This document shows positions 41,978-50,280 of a stretch of DNA of 64,000 nucleotides, piece after piece. Origin of the DNA: an uncultured Collinsella sp. (GTDB lineage: Bacteria; Actinomycetota; Coriobacteriia; Coriobacteriales; Coriobacteriaceae); NCBI GenBank assembly GCA_902491395.1, contig CABUHO010000006.1, forward strand, positions 1 to 64,000, written 5' to 3'. A model generated the notes under the pieces. It saw only the letters and a list, made by a program, of their open reading frames with translations, did no database searches and had not been told where the DNA came from. The translations under genes and the position numbers were made by a program. Numbering within the stretch: position 1 is the first letter of the stretch; every line of letters begins with the position of its first letter.

Positions 41978-43441
41978 ATGACGAAGACCAAGGCACAGCA
42001 GATTATGGCGGCAACCGAGGTTCGCGCGGCAGACGACGTCACCGCGGCCATCCAGGATATCGCCGCCGAGTTTGAACCCTACATCATCAAGCAGCGCCGG
42101 CACTTCCATAAGCACCCGGAGCTGAGCCTTGCCGAGGAGCGCACGACTTCCGACATCGCCAACCAGCTCGACGCCATGAATATCCCCTACGAGCGTCCGC
42201 TCAAGACGGGCCTGGTGGCGACGCTTCGCGGTACCGCGCCGGATGCCTACCGCGAGGACGGCACGCCGCGCCGCCGTATCCTGCTGCGCGCCGATATCGA
42301 CGCCCTGCCTGTCACCGAGCAGACCGGCGAGGAGTTCGCCAGCGTCAACGAGGGCTGCATGCACGCCTGCGGTCACGACTGCCATATCGCCATGATGCTC
42401 GGCACGCTGCAGATTCTGCGCCACATGACCGATGACATCCACGGCGAGATTCGCATCGTTTTCCAGCCCAGCGAGGAAAACGGCCAGGGCGCCAAACTCA
42501 TGATCGGCACGGGTGTGCTCGACGGCGTCGACGGCGCCTACGCTGCGCACATCTGGAGCGAGGTCGACGCCGGCACCGTAAGCTGCGAGCCCGGCCCACG
42601 CATGGCAAACACCGACTGGTTCCGCATCGACGTCCGCGGCACCTCGTGCCATGGCGCCATGCCCCAGCGCGGCCACGACGCCGTTATGGTTGCAGCAGAG
42701 ATCGTCAACGCCCTGCAGACCATCGTCTCGCGCGAGATTAGCCCCTACGAACCTGCCGTCATCACCGTCGGCGAGCTGCATGGCGGCACCGCGCGCAACG
42801 TTATCGCCGGCACGGCGTACCTCGCCGGCACGGTGCGCACCTATGGCGACAAGACGCATGAGGAGATGCCCGAGCTTATGCGCCGCATCGTGGAGCACAC
42901 CGCGGCTGCTCTGGGCGCCGAGGCCGAGCTCACCGACTACACCATCGCCAACTACAAGGTCGAAAACGATGCCGCCTCGAGCGAGCGCTGCCGCCAAGCT
43001 GTGCTCAAGTGCCTGGGTCCCGCGGGCGAGGGCCATTACCGCGGCACGCTTTCGGGCGAGGACTTCTCGGAGTATCTGCGCCGCGTACCGGGCGTGCTCG
43101 CCTTTGTTGGCACGCGCAACCCCCAGATCGGCGCCACCTATGCCCAGCACTCCTGCTTCTATAAGATCGACGAGAGCGTGCTCGCCAAGGGCTCCATGGT
43201 AGCCGCTCAGTATGCCATTGACTTTTTGGCCGAGCCCACGCAAGAAGAGCTCGACGGCCCCACGATCGCCGCGGTTGCCGAGACCAATCCCGACCTGGCA
43301 GCCAAGCTGCGCTCTGCCAAGGCAACTGCCGCCGAGGCCCGCGACGCCGTGCACGACGCCCGCACCGCCCGCCATGCCGCAATCAAGGGCATTCACGATG
43401 CCCGTGCCGCCGCTCGCCACGATGAGAAGCACGGCGAGTAG
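41978..43441 (+). CDS. M20 family amidohydrolase (hippurate/IAA-amino-acid hydrolase-like)
   Basis: 487-residue zinc amidohydrolase of the M20D group, which cleaves N-acyl or aryl amino acids. Motifs: HFHKHPELSLAE, the metal-binding CMHACGHDCHIAM, QPSEENGQGA with the catalytic glutamates, a histidine in AYAAHIW, and HSCFYKID near the C-terminus. The ATG at 41978 has AAGGAG 10 nt upstream. The last ~60 residues are an Ala/Arg-rich charged helix not typical of the family. It diverges from the YtcJ-like gene and may share its regulation. Confidence 0.88.
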   Translation: MTKTKAQQIMAATEVRAADDVTAAIQDIAAEFEPYIIKQRRHFHKHPELSLAEERTTSDIANQLDAMNIPYERPLKTGLVATLRGTAPDAYREDGTPRRRILLRADIDALPVTEQTGEEFASVNEGCMHACGHDCHIAMMLGTLQILRHMTDDIHGEIRIVFQPSEENGQGAKLMIGTGVLDGVDGAYAAHIWSEVDAGTVSCEPGPRMANTDWFRIDVRGTSCHGAMPQRGHDAVMVAAEIVNALQTIVSREISPYEPAVITVGELHGGTARNVIAGTAYLAGTVRTYGDKTHEEMPELMRRIVEHTAAALGAEAELTDYTIANYKVENDAASSERCRQAVLKCLGPAGEGHYRGTLSGEDFSEYLRRVPGVLAFVGTRNPQIGATYAQHSCFYKIDESVLAKGSMVAAQYAIDFLAEPTQEELDGPTIAAVAETNPDLAAKLRSAKATAAEARDAVHDARTARHAAIKGIHDARAAARHDEKHGE

Positions 43442-43476
43442 CCGTCACGCCCACCTATAACAACCTGGCTATAGCA

Positions 43477-43515
43477 AAGCGGGGGCGAACGTTATCTCAA
43501 CGTTCGCCCCCGCTT
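43477..43515. terminator. bidirectional hairpin between convergent genes
   Basis: Perfect 17-bp arms (43477-43493 with 43499-43515) and a 5-nt loop, between the ends of the M20 gene (+) and the DUF2752 gene (-). Confidence 0.8.
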
Positions 43516-43547
43516 ATGTGTCGACCGCTTTTCTAGCGCGTCCTCCG

Positions 43548-44024
43548 TCACGACAAGTAAGAGCGAAGGATGGCGAGCCAGCGTGGGGTTTCGAGGTGAA
43601 TGATATCGGTGGGGACTCCGGCGGGCGCATGGCCGCCAAAGAGCAGGCCCGCGTCTGCCGGGTTGATAAGGCGCACGATCCATACGGCAACGACCAGCAC
43701 GCACAGAACAACAACCGCAATGTCGATGCCGCGCTTTAGCTTGCTCGACGTCACCTCCTCGCGCACGAACGCGAGCACAAACGCAATCGGCACCACCCAA
43801 AACAGCGGATGGTAGGCAAAGGCCGCCGCAAAATCGAGGCGCAGTGCTGCCAGCCAGGCCCTCGTCATGCCACATCCCGGACAGGGAATGCCCGTCATCA
43901 GGCGAAACACGCAGCCAATATCGAGCAGGTAGAGTGCGAACCAGGCGACAAAGAGCACACCGATGCAAGAAAGGGCGCGGCGAATGAGTTCCGCCGCGCC
44001 CTTATGTCCCTGGGAGCTGTTCAC
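43548..44024 (-). CDS. DUF2752 family membrane protein
   Basis: About 158 residues with three to four hydrophobic helices. The family signature CPGCGMTRAWLAAL followed by AFAYHPLFW is clear; the paired cysteines are invariant in the family, but no function is established. The start is uncertain: a GTG at 44024 (AAGAG upstream, 13 nt after the neighbour's stop) is my choice; a GTG at 44045 and an ATG at 44084 would overlap the upstream gene. Probably co-transcribed with the zinc-ribbon gene at 44038. Confidence 0.75.
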   Translation of the reverse strand: MNSSQGHKGAAELIRRALSCIGVLFVAWFALYLLDIGCVFRLMTGIPCPGCGMTRAWLAALRLDFAAAFAYHPLFWVVPIAFVLAFVREEVTSSKLKRGIDIAVVVLCVLVVAVWIVRLINPADAGLLFGGHAPAGVPTDIIHLETPRWLAILRSYLS

Positions 44025-44037
44025 GCCGCTCTTATCG

Positions 44038-44715
44038 TTAGGCACGAGCGCCAAGACGGACGTTGTAAGCCGTTGCCATGGCATTGGTATTCTTGATGAT
44101 GATGTTCATGGCAAAGATGGGGCCAAGGCCGCACAGCAGCGCGCCGACGATCTGCCACATAAGAACGGTGGTACCGTTCTCCTGGAACATCAGGCCATAG
44201 CGAGGAGCATTAGCCTGCAGGCGGTTACCGATCTTGTAGTACCAGTAGAGTGCGTAGAAGCCGCAGGTCACGAACGACAGCAGGATAAATGCTGCCAGAC
44301 CCGGCGTGGAATCGCCGTCGTCCTGGCACATGACATTGATGTCGCGGGCGAGGCAATAGAGGAAGTAATATGAATAGATGCCGCAGGTCACGATGGAAAG
44401 CAGGAGCCAGCCGATCACGCCACGGTCGGTTTTAATCGGAGTATAGCCCATCGGGGCAGGTGCAGGCTGCTGAGCATACTGCTGCTGACCGGTGTACTGC
44501 TGCTGCCCGGCGTACTGCTGCTGAGGCTGAGGCTGAACTGCCTGAACCGGAGTGGGCTGAATCTGCGTGGGCTGCGGAGCAGGCTGGGGCTGAGGTGCAG
44601 GCTGCGGCGCGGGCTGCGGAGCAGGAGCAGCGGAAGCGGCACCGACGGCAGAACCGCAGACAGGGCAGAATTTGGCATCATCCGAAATAGGAGAACCACA
44701 AGTGGGACAGAACAT
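44038..44715 (-). CDS. zinc-ribbon membrane protein with DUF4234-like domain
   Basis: 225 residues. The N-terminus is a double-CxxC zinc ribbon (FCPTCGSP...FCPVCGSA). It is followed by a ~60-residue Pro/Ala/Gln-rich linker and a membrane domain starting ~95 with GVIGWLLLSIVTCGIYSYYFLYCLARDIN, typical of DUF4234. The family has no known reaction. ATG preceded by AAGGAGAGG. Together with the genes at 43548 and 44911 it forms a small cluster of uncharacterised membrane proteins. Confidence 0.78.
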   Translation of the reverse strand: MFCPTCGSPISDDAKFCPVCGSAVGAASAAPAPQPAPQPAPQPQPAPQPTQIQPTPVQAVQPQPQQQYAGQQQYTGQQQYAQQPAPAPMGYTPIKTDRGVIGWLLLSIVTCGIYSYYFLYCLARDINVMCQDDGDSTPGLAAFILLSFVTCGFYALYWYYKIGNRLQANAPRYGLMFQENGTTVLMWQIVGALLCGLGPIFAMNIIIKNTNAMATAYNVRLGARA

Positions 44716-44867
44716 AAGCCTCTCCTTTTCCTAAGGCGTTGCACGCCTTCAAACCTTACACGTCTATGTTCTCAACAATAGCCGCGACGTTGTTGCGCAA
44801 CATTGGCCAATTTCCGAGAAATTTTACTGCAACCGTTTTCCCAGGCATTTTCTTGCTTTCGCAGTAG

Positions 44868-44902
44868 AAAAAGGCACCCCGGGCTCAGTTGCCCAGGGCG
44901 CC
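44868..44902 (-). terminator. terminator of the zinc-ribbon membrane protein gene
   Basis: 12-bp stem with mismatches (44873-44884 with 44891-44902), 6-nt loop and UUUUU on the minus strand, 8 nt after the stop at 44911. Confidence 0.85.
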
Positions 44903-44910
44903 TCGACCGA

Positions 44911-46275
44911 CTATTCGGTTTGATTGTTTTCGACAGCAGGATTATCGCTCGGCTCATCCGCCGGCGTGGCAAGGGCATCCCAATCGGGCTCCGCAGGCGT
45001 CGCCTCGGGTGCCGGGGCAGGTGCCGGAGCAGGTGCAGGCGCGGGTGCCGGGGCAGGGGCAGGCGCAGGTGCCGGGGCAGGGGCAGGCGCAGGTGCCGGG
45101 GCAGGGGCAGCACCAGTGGCGGCCGTGGGATTGAACCCCGCAGGAGCAGGCTTCTTCTCACCCGGGAGCACAAACGTCAGGACATCGTCGGCATCCTCAT
45201 CGGCCCACTCGCTGGCATGACGTGCCGCCCAATAGCCAACGGCGCGATACTTGAGCATCTTGCCAAACACAGTCAGGAACACCGTGACAAAGGCAATGAT
45301 CATCAAGAACAGAATGAGCGTGATGCCGCCGCCCTCGATGATTGCCTCAAGACCCGTGGGGCGATAGTAATAGCTATACATACCAAACGTAGCAATGGCG
45401 CCGAAGATGGCGGTGAAGATCCACGTGATGATGTGCGACACGATGCCCGTCAAAAACTCGGGGAGAATCGATGCGCAGAACAACTTGCCCAGGTTGGCCT
45501 TATAGGACTTCCAAACCTTCTCAAGCGAGAACGCGCTCTCCACGCGCCCGACGACGGCAAAGTGCATCACGGCAGCATCACCAAACATCTTAAAGAAGAT
45601 GCCCAGTACCACCGACACGATCATGGCAAAGACGAGCAGGCCCATCGAGCCGAAGAGTGCGGCCTCGAGACCGCTCGAACCGGAGCAATAGTACGAGCCG
45701 ACGGCACCGATCACGACGCTCTCGATAGCCGAGAAGATCACGCCGATCACTGGGATAATGGCAACGAACTCGAGCACACCGGTAATGACGGACGAGAAGA
45801 TACCCAGGCCAAACGAGGTCGAGCGCAGCAGCGGACGCTCCATGCCGTTATCATCCTTGAGCGACAGGTCACGACCCCACTCGATAGCAAAGCCCGCGCC
45901 GCACACGCTTGCCACGTACGCGAGCAAAAAGCCAATGGCCGCCGCGATGCCACCGATAACGGGGATAAACAGCACCAGCACCGAGACAACACAGATCAGC
46001 GCCGGCAAAAAGGCGATCTGGCATACGCGAACCAAGGCACCGGGAACCTTGAGCATGTCGTTGAAGGCCTGAGCCATGCAGCCCTTGGGCACGTTCATAG
46101 CCGGCTGGGGCGCAACGAACGGCTGCGGCTGCGGTTGGGCAAACGGCTGACCCTGCGGCTGAGGTTGAGCTTGCGGAGCGGGGCCGGCGGCCTTGACCTC
46201 GGTATTAGGGGCACCGCACACGCCGCAGAACTTGTCGTTATCGCCCATGGGGGCGCCACACTGCGAACAGAACAT
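44911..46275 (-). CDS. zinc-ribbon polytopic membrane protein with Pro-Ala tail
   Basis: 454 residues, not assigned a function. It starts with a zinc ribbon (FCSQCGAP...FCGVCGAP), then a Gln/Pro linker (~25-60) and about six to eight hydrophobic segments to ~340, resembling DUF4013-type proteins. A low-complexity tail has about 20 Ala-Pro dipeptides (~365-415) before an acidic end. I chose the ATG at 46275 after AAGGGA; ATGs further upstream are weaker. The Ala-Pro tail is encoded by a repetitive GC-rich tract and may vary in length between strains. Confidence 0.75.
   Translation of the reverse strand: MFCSQCGAPMGDNDKFCGVCGAPNTEVKAAGPAPQAQPQPQGQPFAQPQPQPFVAPQPAMNVPKGCMAQAFNDMLKVPGALVRVCQIAFLPALICVVSVLVLFIPVIGGIAAAIGFLLAYVASVCGAGFAIEWGRDLSLKDDNGMERPLLRSTSFGLGIFSSVITGVLEFVAIIPVIGVIFSAIESVVIGAVGSYYCSGSSGLEAALFGSMGLLVFAMIVSVVLGIFFKMFGDAAVMHFAVVGRVESAFSLEKVWKSYKANLGKLFCASILPEFLTGIVSHIITWIFTAIFGAIATFGMYSYYYRPTGLEAIIEGGGITLILFLMIIAFVTVFLTVFGKMLKYRAVGYWAARHASEWADEDADDVLTFVLPGEKKPAPAGFNPTAATGAAPAPAPAPAPAPAPAPAPAPAPAPAPAPAPAPAPEATPAEPDWDALATPADEPSDNPAVENNQTE
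45009..45112. repeat. Ala-Pro minisatellite inside the membrane protein gene
   Basis: Degenerate 6- to 12-bp units of the GGTGCCGGGGCA and GGGGCAGGCGCA type repeated over about 100 bp. The reading frame stays open, giving the (Pro-Ala)n tail. Confidence 0.85.
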
Positions 46276-46426
46276 CGAAATCATCCCTTCGTATCTAGAG
46301 CGAATCACCTGGATCGCAAACGATGTCTTTGGCAACATTATCGCCTAATGTGGGGACAAATACCCCAAGATGACCGATTTGCAACGTGGGTGGCTTTATT
46401 CCAATGATTCGAAGGGTACATCCGCG

Positions 46427-47449
46427 CTAGTTCGTGCCGCGGAAGCCCTTGCCGACAATTTCGGAGCTATCGACGATGGTGATGAAGGCGCCAGGGTCAA
46501 TCTCGCGGGTATAGCGGCGCAGTTGCACTGCCTCGCGACGGCTCAGCACGCTCATAATCACCGTGACGCACTTGCCCGAGAAGGCGCCATAGCCACGGCT
46601 GATCGTTGCCGTGCGGTTGAGATGCTTGACGATAAACTCCTCGACCTTAAGGGGCTCGGAGCAAATGATCGTGCAGACCTTACGAAGGTGAATGCTCTCG
46701 ATAGCCTTGTCGACCACAAGCGTCTTGGCAAACAGACCGAGCACGCAGTACAGGCCGACGCGCGGGCCATACAGGAAAGCCGCGATGGTCACGATGCCGA
46801 TATCGACCAGCAACAGGGCACGGCCAATCTCGAGCGTCGTGCGGCGTTTGAGAATCATGGCAAGGATGTCGGTGCCGCCCGTCGAGGCGCCAATGTCAAA
46901 GACAATGGCACTGCCCAGCGCCGGCAAGATGACGGCAAAACACAGGTCGAGCCACATATCGCCCGTCATCGAAACATCCGTCGGAATGAAGAGCTCAAAC
47001 AGCGAGACGTAGGCCGAAAGCGCAAACGAGGCAAAGACACTCCAAAGGATTGCCTTGCGCTCCAAAAAGATAAAACCCAGGATGACCAAGACCGCGTTGA
47101 TAATCCACATAAAGACGCCGACGGGCAGGGTCGGGAACAGCGTGGAAAGAATGACCGACACGCCCGAGGTGCCGCCGAAGGCAAAGTGATTGGGGGTTTT
47201 AAAGGCCACAATGGCGAACGCCGTGAGGATCAGGCCCAGATTGAGCTCGGCAAAAAAGCGCGGAAAGCCTGGCTCCTGGCTGCGCTTGCGGCCGGCGCGC
47301 TCGCCACGTTCGATATCCTCGCGACCGACAACGCGCTCCATCGGCACCACCGGAGGACGATGCATCTCCTCGGCGGCACGCGACGCCGCCTCTGCCGCAG
47401 CGGCTTCAATCGCCCATGCCTTGCTTTCGGTCTCGTGTTCGTCGGCCAT
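46427..47449 (-). CDS. YitT family (DUF2179) membrane protein
   Basis: 340 residues: a cytoplasmic charged N-terminus of about 60 residues, five to six hydrophobic helices (starting FFAELNLGLILTAFAIV) with the GGTSGVSVILS and FDIGASTGGTDILAMI glycine motifs, and a C-terminal DUF2179 ferredoxin-like domain (SGKCVTVIMSVLSRREAVQLRRYTREIDPGAFITI). ATG follows AAGGG. The function of the family is not established. The N-terminal extension is longer than usual. Confidence 0.88.
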   Translation of the reverse strand: MADEHETESKAWAIEAAAAEAASRAAEEMHRPPVVPMERVVGREDIERGERAGRKRSQEPGFPRFFAELNLGLILTAFAIVAFKTPNHFAFGGTSGVSVILSTLFPTLPVGVFMWIINAVLVILGFIFLERKAILWSVFASFALSAYVSLFELFIPTDVSMTGDMWLDLCFAVILPALGSAIVFDIGASTGGTDILAMILKRRTTLEIGRALLLVDIGIVTIAAFLYGPRVGLYCVLGLFAKTLVVDKAIESIHLRKVCTIICSEPLKVEEFIVKHLNRTATISRGYGAFSGKCVTVIMSVLSRREAVQLRRYTREIDPGAFITIVDSSEIVGKGFRGTN

Positions 47450-47562
47450 TACGGCAACCCTTCGTTAACAATTTGGAAACAATGCGCCCATTAGGGTAAC
47501 GCGGAACGCGAAGATTGCAACCCTTAGTTAGACGAGCGGTATGCCTGCATCGGGGGCATATA

Positions 47563-47604
47563 GAAAACGGTCGACCGCACTTTTGCTTGCGCGGTCGACC
47601 GTTT
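47563..47604 (-). terminator. terminator of the amaP-DUF2273-asp23 operon
   Basis: Perfect 14-bp stem AAACGGTCGACCGC (47565-47578) with 47591-47604, 12-nt loop, then TTTTCTA overlapping the stem base on the minus strand. Confidence 0.8.
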
Positions 47605-47621
47605 AGCGTTCTCGCAGGTAA

Positions 47622-47656
47622 AACCTGCCAAAATAAACATCCCTATTTGGTAGGTT
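47622..47656 (-). terminator. GGGA-core hairpin overlapping the asp23 stop codon
   Basis: 11-bp arms with one G-U pair (622-632 with 646-656). As at rph, the stem begins inside the TAA stop and shares the TTTATTTTGGCAGGTTTTA 3' half with the hairpin at 19819. Confidence 0.65.
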
Positions 47657-48182
47657 ACTCGTGCTGGCCGGTGCGGTGCTCGTACTCCTCGGGGGTGATG
47701 ACATCCTCGATGCGCAGGTTGACGCCTGCCACCTCAAGGCCGGTCATCGCGGCCAGACGCTCGGTGACGCGCGCCTTAACATCGTCGAAAATTGCAGGCG
47801 CATAGGCACCGTACTCGATGATGACCGAGATGTTGACGACCACGCGATTGTCGTCGGTGACCTCGACCGTCACGCCCTTGGTCAGGTTCTCGGCACCAAA
47901 CTGTTCCTGCACAAAGTGCATAAGGTTACCCTTCATGCCCAGAACGTGCGGCACCTCGCGGGTGGCCATGGCAACGATCTTCTCGATCACACCGTTGGAA
48001 TAGGTCAGCGAGTCCTCGGACTCGTCCGCCTCCTCGTCCATCTCCTCGTTGTCCTCGTCCGTATCGGACTCGGCCTCGACGAGCGCCTCGTCCTCGAGCG
48101 TTACGTCCTCCGCCTCGGCTGCGACGGCCTCATTCGCCTCGAGCTCGGTATCGGCTACATCGACCTTCGTGTTAAAAGCCAT
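47655..48182 (-). CDS. Asp23/Gls24 family envelope stress protein
   Basis: 175 residues. Residues ~1-60 are strongly acidic; the Asp23 domain follows (SNGVIEKIVAMATREVPHVLGM, then VVVNISVIIEYGAYAPAIFDDVKARVTERL). In Staphylococcus Asp23 is a cytoplasmic protein bound to the membrane by AmaP and linked to alkaline and envelope stress. Here amaP and a DUF2273 gene lie directly upstream, the same grouping. ATG preceded by AAGGAGGA. The acidic N-terminus is longer than in Asp23 itself. Confidence 0.9.
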   Translation of the reverse strand: MAFNTKVDVADTELEANEAVAAEAEDVTLEDEALVEAESDTDEDNEEMDEEADESEDSLTYSNGVIEKIVAMATREVPHVLGMKGNLMHFVQEQFGAENLTKGVTVEVTDDNRVVVNISVIIEYGAYAPAIFDDVKARVTERLAAMTGLEVAGVNLRIEDVITPEEYEHRTGQHE

Positions 48183-48226
48183 GGTTCCTCCTTATGCCTG
48201 CCGCGGATGCGACAGTCGAATACATA

Positions 48227-48604
48227 TTAGCGGCCGCTAAACAGACGGCCGAAGAAGTTGACGATACCGTTCTCGCCGTCGCGAATCTGGCCGATCACGG
48301 CGCCGATCAACACAAAGAATGCGATGACGAGCGTGTCCCACAGGCCCAACGTAAGTACCAGCACGGCGAGGATAAAGCCCGCCACGGCGCCGAGCGTAGT
48401 GTTGGGGTGGCGCACGGCGTAGCTCCAGATAGCAGCGCCCGTACCTTTGATGAGACCCATGGCCTCGTCAAAGTCATTGGCGGCGCTGTCGTGCTGCTCG
48501 CCGGCCTCGGGCTTGGTGTCGGTGGTCTCGCCTGCCGGCGTAGCGTTCTGGTCGATCGTCAGGCGCGGCGTGCGGGCGGTCTTGTCTTGGTTGGTATCAC
48601 TCAC
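48227..48604 (-). CDS. DUF2273 small membrane protein
   Basis: 125 residues: a polar N-terminus of about 60 residues and a C-terminal domain with two close hydrophobic helices (TTLGAVAGFILAVLVLTLGLWDTLVIAFFVLIGAVIG) ending NFFGRLFSGR, the DUF2273 pattern. GTG start at 48604 with GGAGG 6 nt upstream, overlapping the amaP end by 8 nt. Proteins of this family travel with Asp23 and AmaP and probably help anchor Asp23 at the membrane; that role is inferred from context. Confidence 0.85.
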   Translation of the reverse strand: MSDTNQDKTARTPRLTIDQNATPAGETTDTKPEAGEQHDSAANDFDEAMGLIKGTGAAIWSYAVRHPNTTLGAVAGFILAVLVLTLGLWDTLVIAFFVLIGAVIGQIRDGENGIVNFFGRLFSGR

Positions 48605-49142
48605 CGGAAACCTCCACGGTCTGGACGGTAGTCTTGGACGGCAAAAAACGGACGCGCGCGGTCGTGCCCGGCGTGCCGAGCATGGTGTCGCAGGCCTTCT
48701 CGATGCGCTGCTGCATCGAGGTGGCAAGAGCTGCAACGTCCTTATCATCGAGCGCGATGGCCTCGACCTTAAAACGAACGCGGGACTCGTCGGAGCCTTG
48801 AACGCGCGCCTCGATATGCTCAACCATCACACGATCATCGCACTCCGCCGCGGCACGGGCGCACGAGGAAAGCGCTGCGAGCGTGACCTCGATATTGCGC
48901 TCCCCCGCCGGATGCACGCAGGACGGCTCGCGACGCGCGAACATCAGGCGGAAAAACCCGATGAGCACGCCAAGTGCCACGATGGCGGCGCACACCGTAA
49001 CGATGACGCGAGGCATGGTGTCACGCAACAGCAGCATAAAGCGATACGTATACGGTCCCCAGAACTGGCAGACAAGCGTACCCAGCGCCACGATGGCGGC
49101 GGCAAGATACACGATCGCTAGGGCTCGTTTGAGTACGCGCAC
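48597..49142 (-). CDS. amaP: alkaline shock membrane anchor protein AmaP-like
   Basis: 181 residues with two hydrophobic helices near the N-terminus (ALAIVYLAAAIVALGTLVCQF and VIVTVCAAIVALGVLIGFF), then a soluble Asp23-like domain to the end. In Staphylococcus AmaP tethers Asp23 to the membrane. I chose the GTG at 49142 after GGGAG; longer frames upstream cross the promoter. A TATAAT -10 box lies at the complement of 49192-49197, and its bases adjoin the U-tract of the yebC terminator. First gene of amaP-DUF2273-asp23. Confidence 0.82.
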   Translation of the reverse strand: MRVLKRALAIVYLAAAIVALGTLVCQFWGPYTYRFMLLLRDTMPRVIVTVCAAIVALGVLIGFFRLMFARREPSCVHPAGERNIEVTLAALSSCARAAAECDDRVMVEHIEARVQGSDESRVRFKVEAIALDDKDVAALATSMQQRIEKACDTMLGTPGTTARVRFLPSKTTVQTVEVSGE

Positions 49143-49196
49143 GCGCGCTCCCTTCAGGTTTCGGTCCACAGAATGCAAAACGATTCGCATCATTAT

Positions 49197-49238
49197 AAAA
49201 GAGCCGGGTCCGGTGCCATACGCACGCGGATCCGGCTC
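49197..49238 (-). terminator. terminator of yebC, abutting the amaP promoter
   Basis: 11-bp stem with one mismatch (49201-49211 with 49228-49238) followed by UUUU on the minus strand. The U-tract runs into the TATAAT box proposed for amaP. Confidence 0.8.
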
Positions 49239-49307
49239 ATCTATTCCACGAGGCTTGCATGCTCGCTTCATTATGCCCAGATATGCACGGCTTAACCCGT
49301 GCAGGCG

Positions 49308-50114
49308 CTACTCCTCCTCGAGGGCAGCGATGACCTCGTCGGTCATGTCCATGGTGCTGTAGACGTCCTGGACGTCGTCGAGCTCCTCGAGACGGTCGAT
49401 GAGGCGCTGGACCTTCTTGGCGTCGGTACCGGAGACCTCGGTCGGGGTGGTCGGGACCATGGTGGTCTCGGAGCCCTTGACCTGGATGCCCTGCTCCTCG
49501 AGTGCCTTGGAGACAGCCATGACGTCGTTGGCAGCGGTCCAGACGATCCACTCCTCGCCGGCGTCCTCGTAGTCCTCGCCACCGGCCTCGGCGATAGCCA
49601 TCATGAACTCATCCTCGTCACCGGCAGCACCGTTGGCGATCATGGTCTCCTTCTTGGCGTTCTCGTCCAGGATCTCCTTGGCGACGACGATCTGGCCCTT
49701 ACGCTCAAACTGGAAGGCGACGGAGCCAGAGGTGCCCAGGTTGCCGCCAGCGTGGGAGAAGGCGGAACGGACATCGGCGGCGGTACGGTTGCGGTTATCG
49801 GTCAGGCAGTCAACGTAAACGGCAACGCCGGCGGGACCATAGCCCTCGTACACGATGTTCTCGTAGACAGCGGCGTCGGCACCCGAACCAAAGGCCTTGT
49901 CGATAGCGGACTTGATCTTGTCCTTAGGCATGGACTGAGCCTTGGCCTTGGCAACGGCAGCGGCGAGGCTAGCGTTGTTCTCGGGCAGCGGGTCACCGCC
50001 GAGACGGGCAGCAACGGTGATGTTGCGGCTCAGCTTGGAGAAGAGGGCGGAACGCTTGGCGTCCTGCGCGCCCTTACGATGCTTGGTTGTGGCCCACTTA
50101 GAGTGTCCGGACAT
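49308..50114 (-). CDS. yebC: YebC/PmpR family DNA-binding regulatory protein
   Basis: 268 residues, slightly longer than the usual ~240-250. The N-terminus MSGHSKWATTKHRKGAQDAKRS and the following AARLGGDPLPENN, IVYEGYGPAGVAVYV, TDNRNRTAADVRSAF and NLGTSGSVAFQFERKG are all family hallmarks. Members act as transcription regulators, and recent work links the family to relief of ribosome stalling (TACO1 in mitochondria). The extra length is an insertion around 155-185 (ENAKKETMIANGAAGDEDEF). ATG preceded by AGGAGA. Monocistronic. Confidence 0.93.
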   Translation of the reverse strand: MSGHSKWATTKHRKGAQDAKRSALFSKLSRNITVAARLGGDPLPENNASLAAAVAKAKAQSMPKDKIKSAIDKAFGSGADAAVYENIVYEGYGPAGVAVYVDCLTDNRNRTAADVRSAFSHAGGNLGTSGSVAFQFERKGQIVVAKEILDENAKKETMIANGAAGDEDEFMMAIAEAGGEDYEDAGEEWIVWTAANDVMAVSKALEEQGIQVKGSETTMVPTTPTEVSGTDAKKVQRLIDRLEELDDVQDVYSTMDMTDEVIAALEEE

Positions 50115-50245
50115 ACGTGTCTCCTATCGGTTTCGACCTAAAGCCCAGCGCAGATGCTCGGGCAATATAAACAAACGTCGTTATGATATACCTACTGGCC
50201 TGCGAGATAAACCCCAAAATGAAGGCGACGTGATGATGCAACCCC

Positions 50246-50278
50246 TTGGTGCAAAGTAACCTGCCCCCTTTGCACCAA
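50246..50278 (-). terminator. GGGGCAGG-core hairpin after the DUF6020-like gene
   Basis: Perfect 11-bp arms (TTGGTGCAAAG with 50268-50278), starting 2 nt after the stop codon on the minus strand. The loop reads GGGGCAGGTTA; there is no U-tract. Confidence 0.55.
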
Positions 50279-50280
50279 AC

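Noticed and set aside
41816..43432. Upstream extension of the YtcJ-like frame to 1086 residues
   Set aside because: The extra ~540 residues are antisense to the M20 gene and show no family similarity; the amidohydrolase core starts near 41815.
44763..44867. Possible small RNA between the two zinc-ribbon genes
   Set aside because: Only the terminator of the upstream gene is supported; no promoter or conserved structure is evident.
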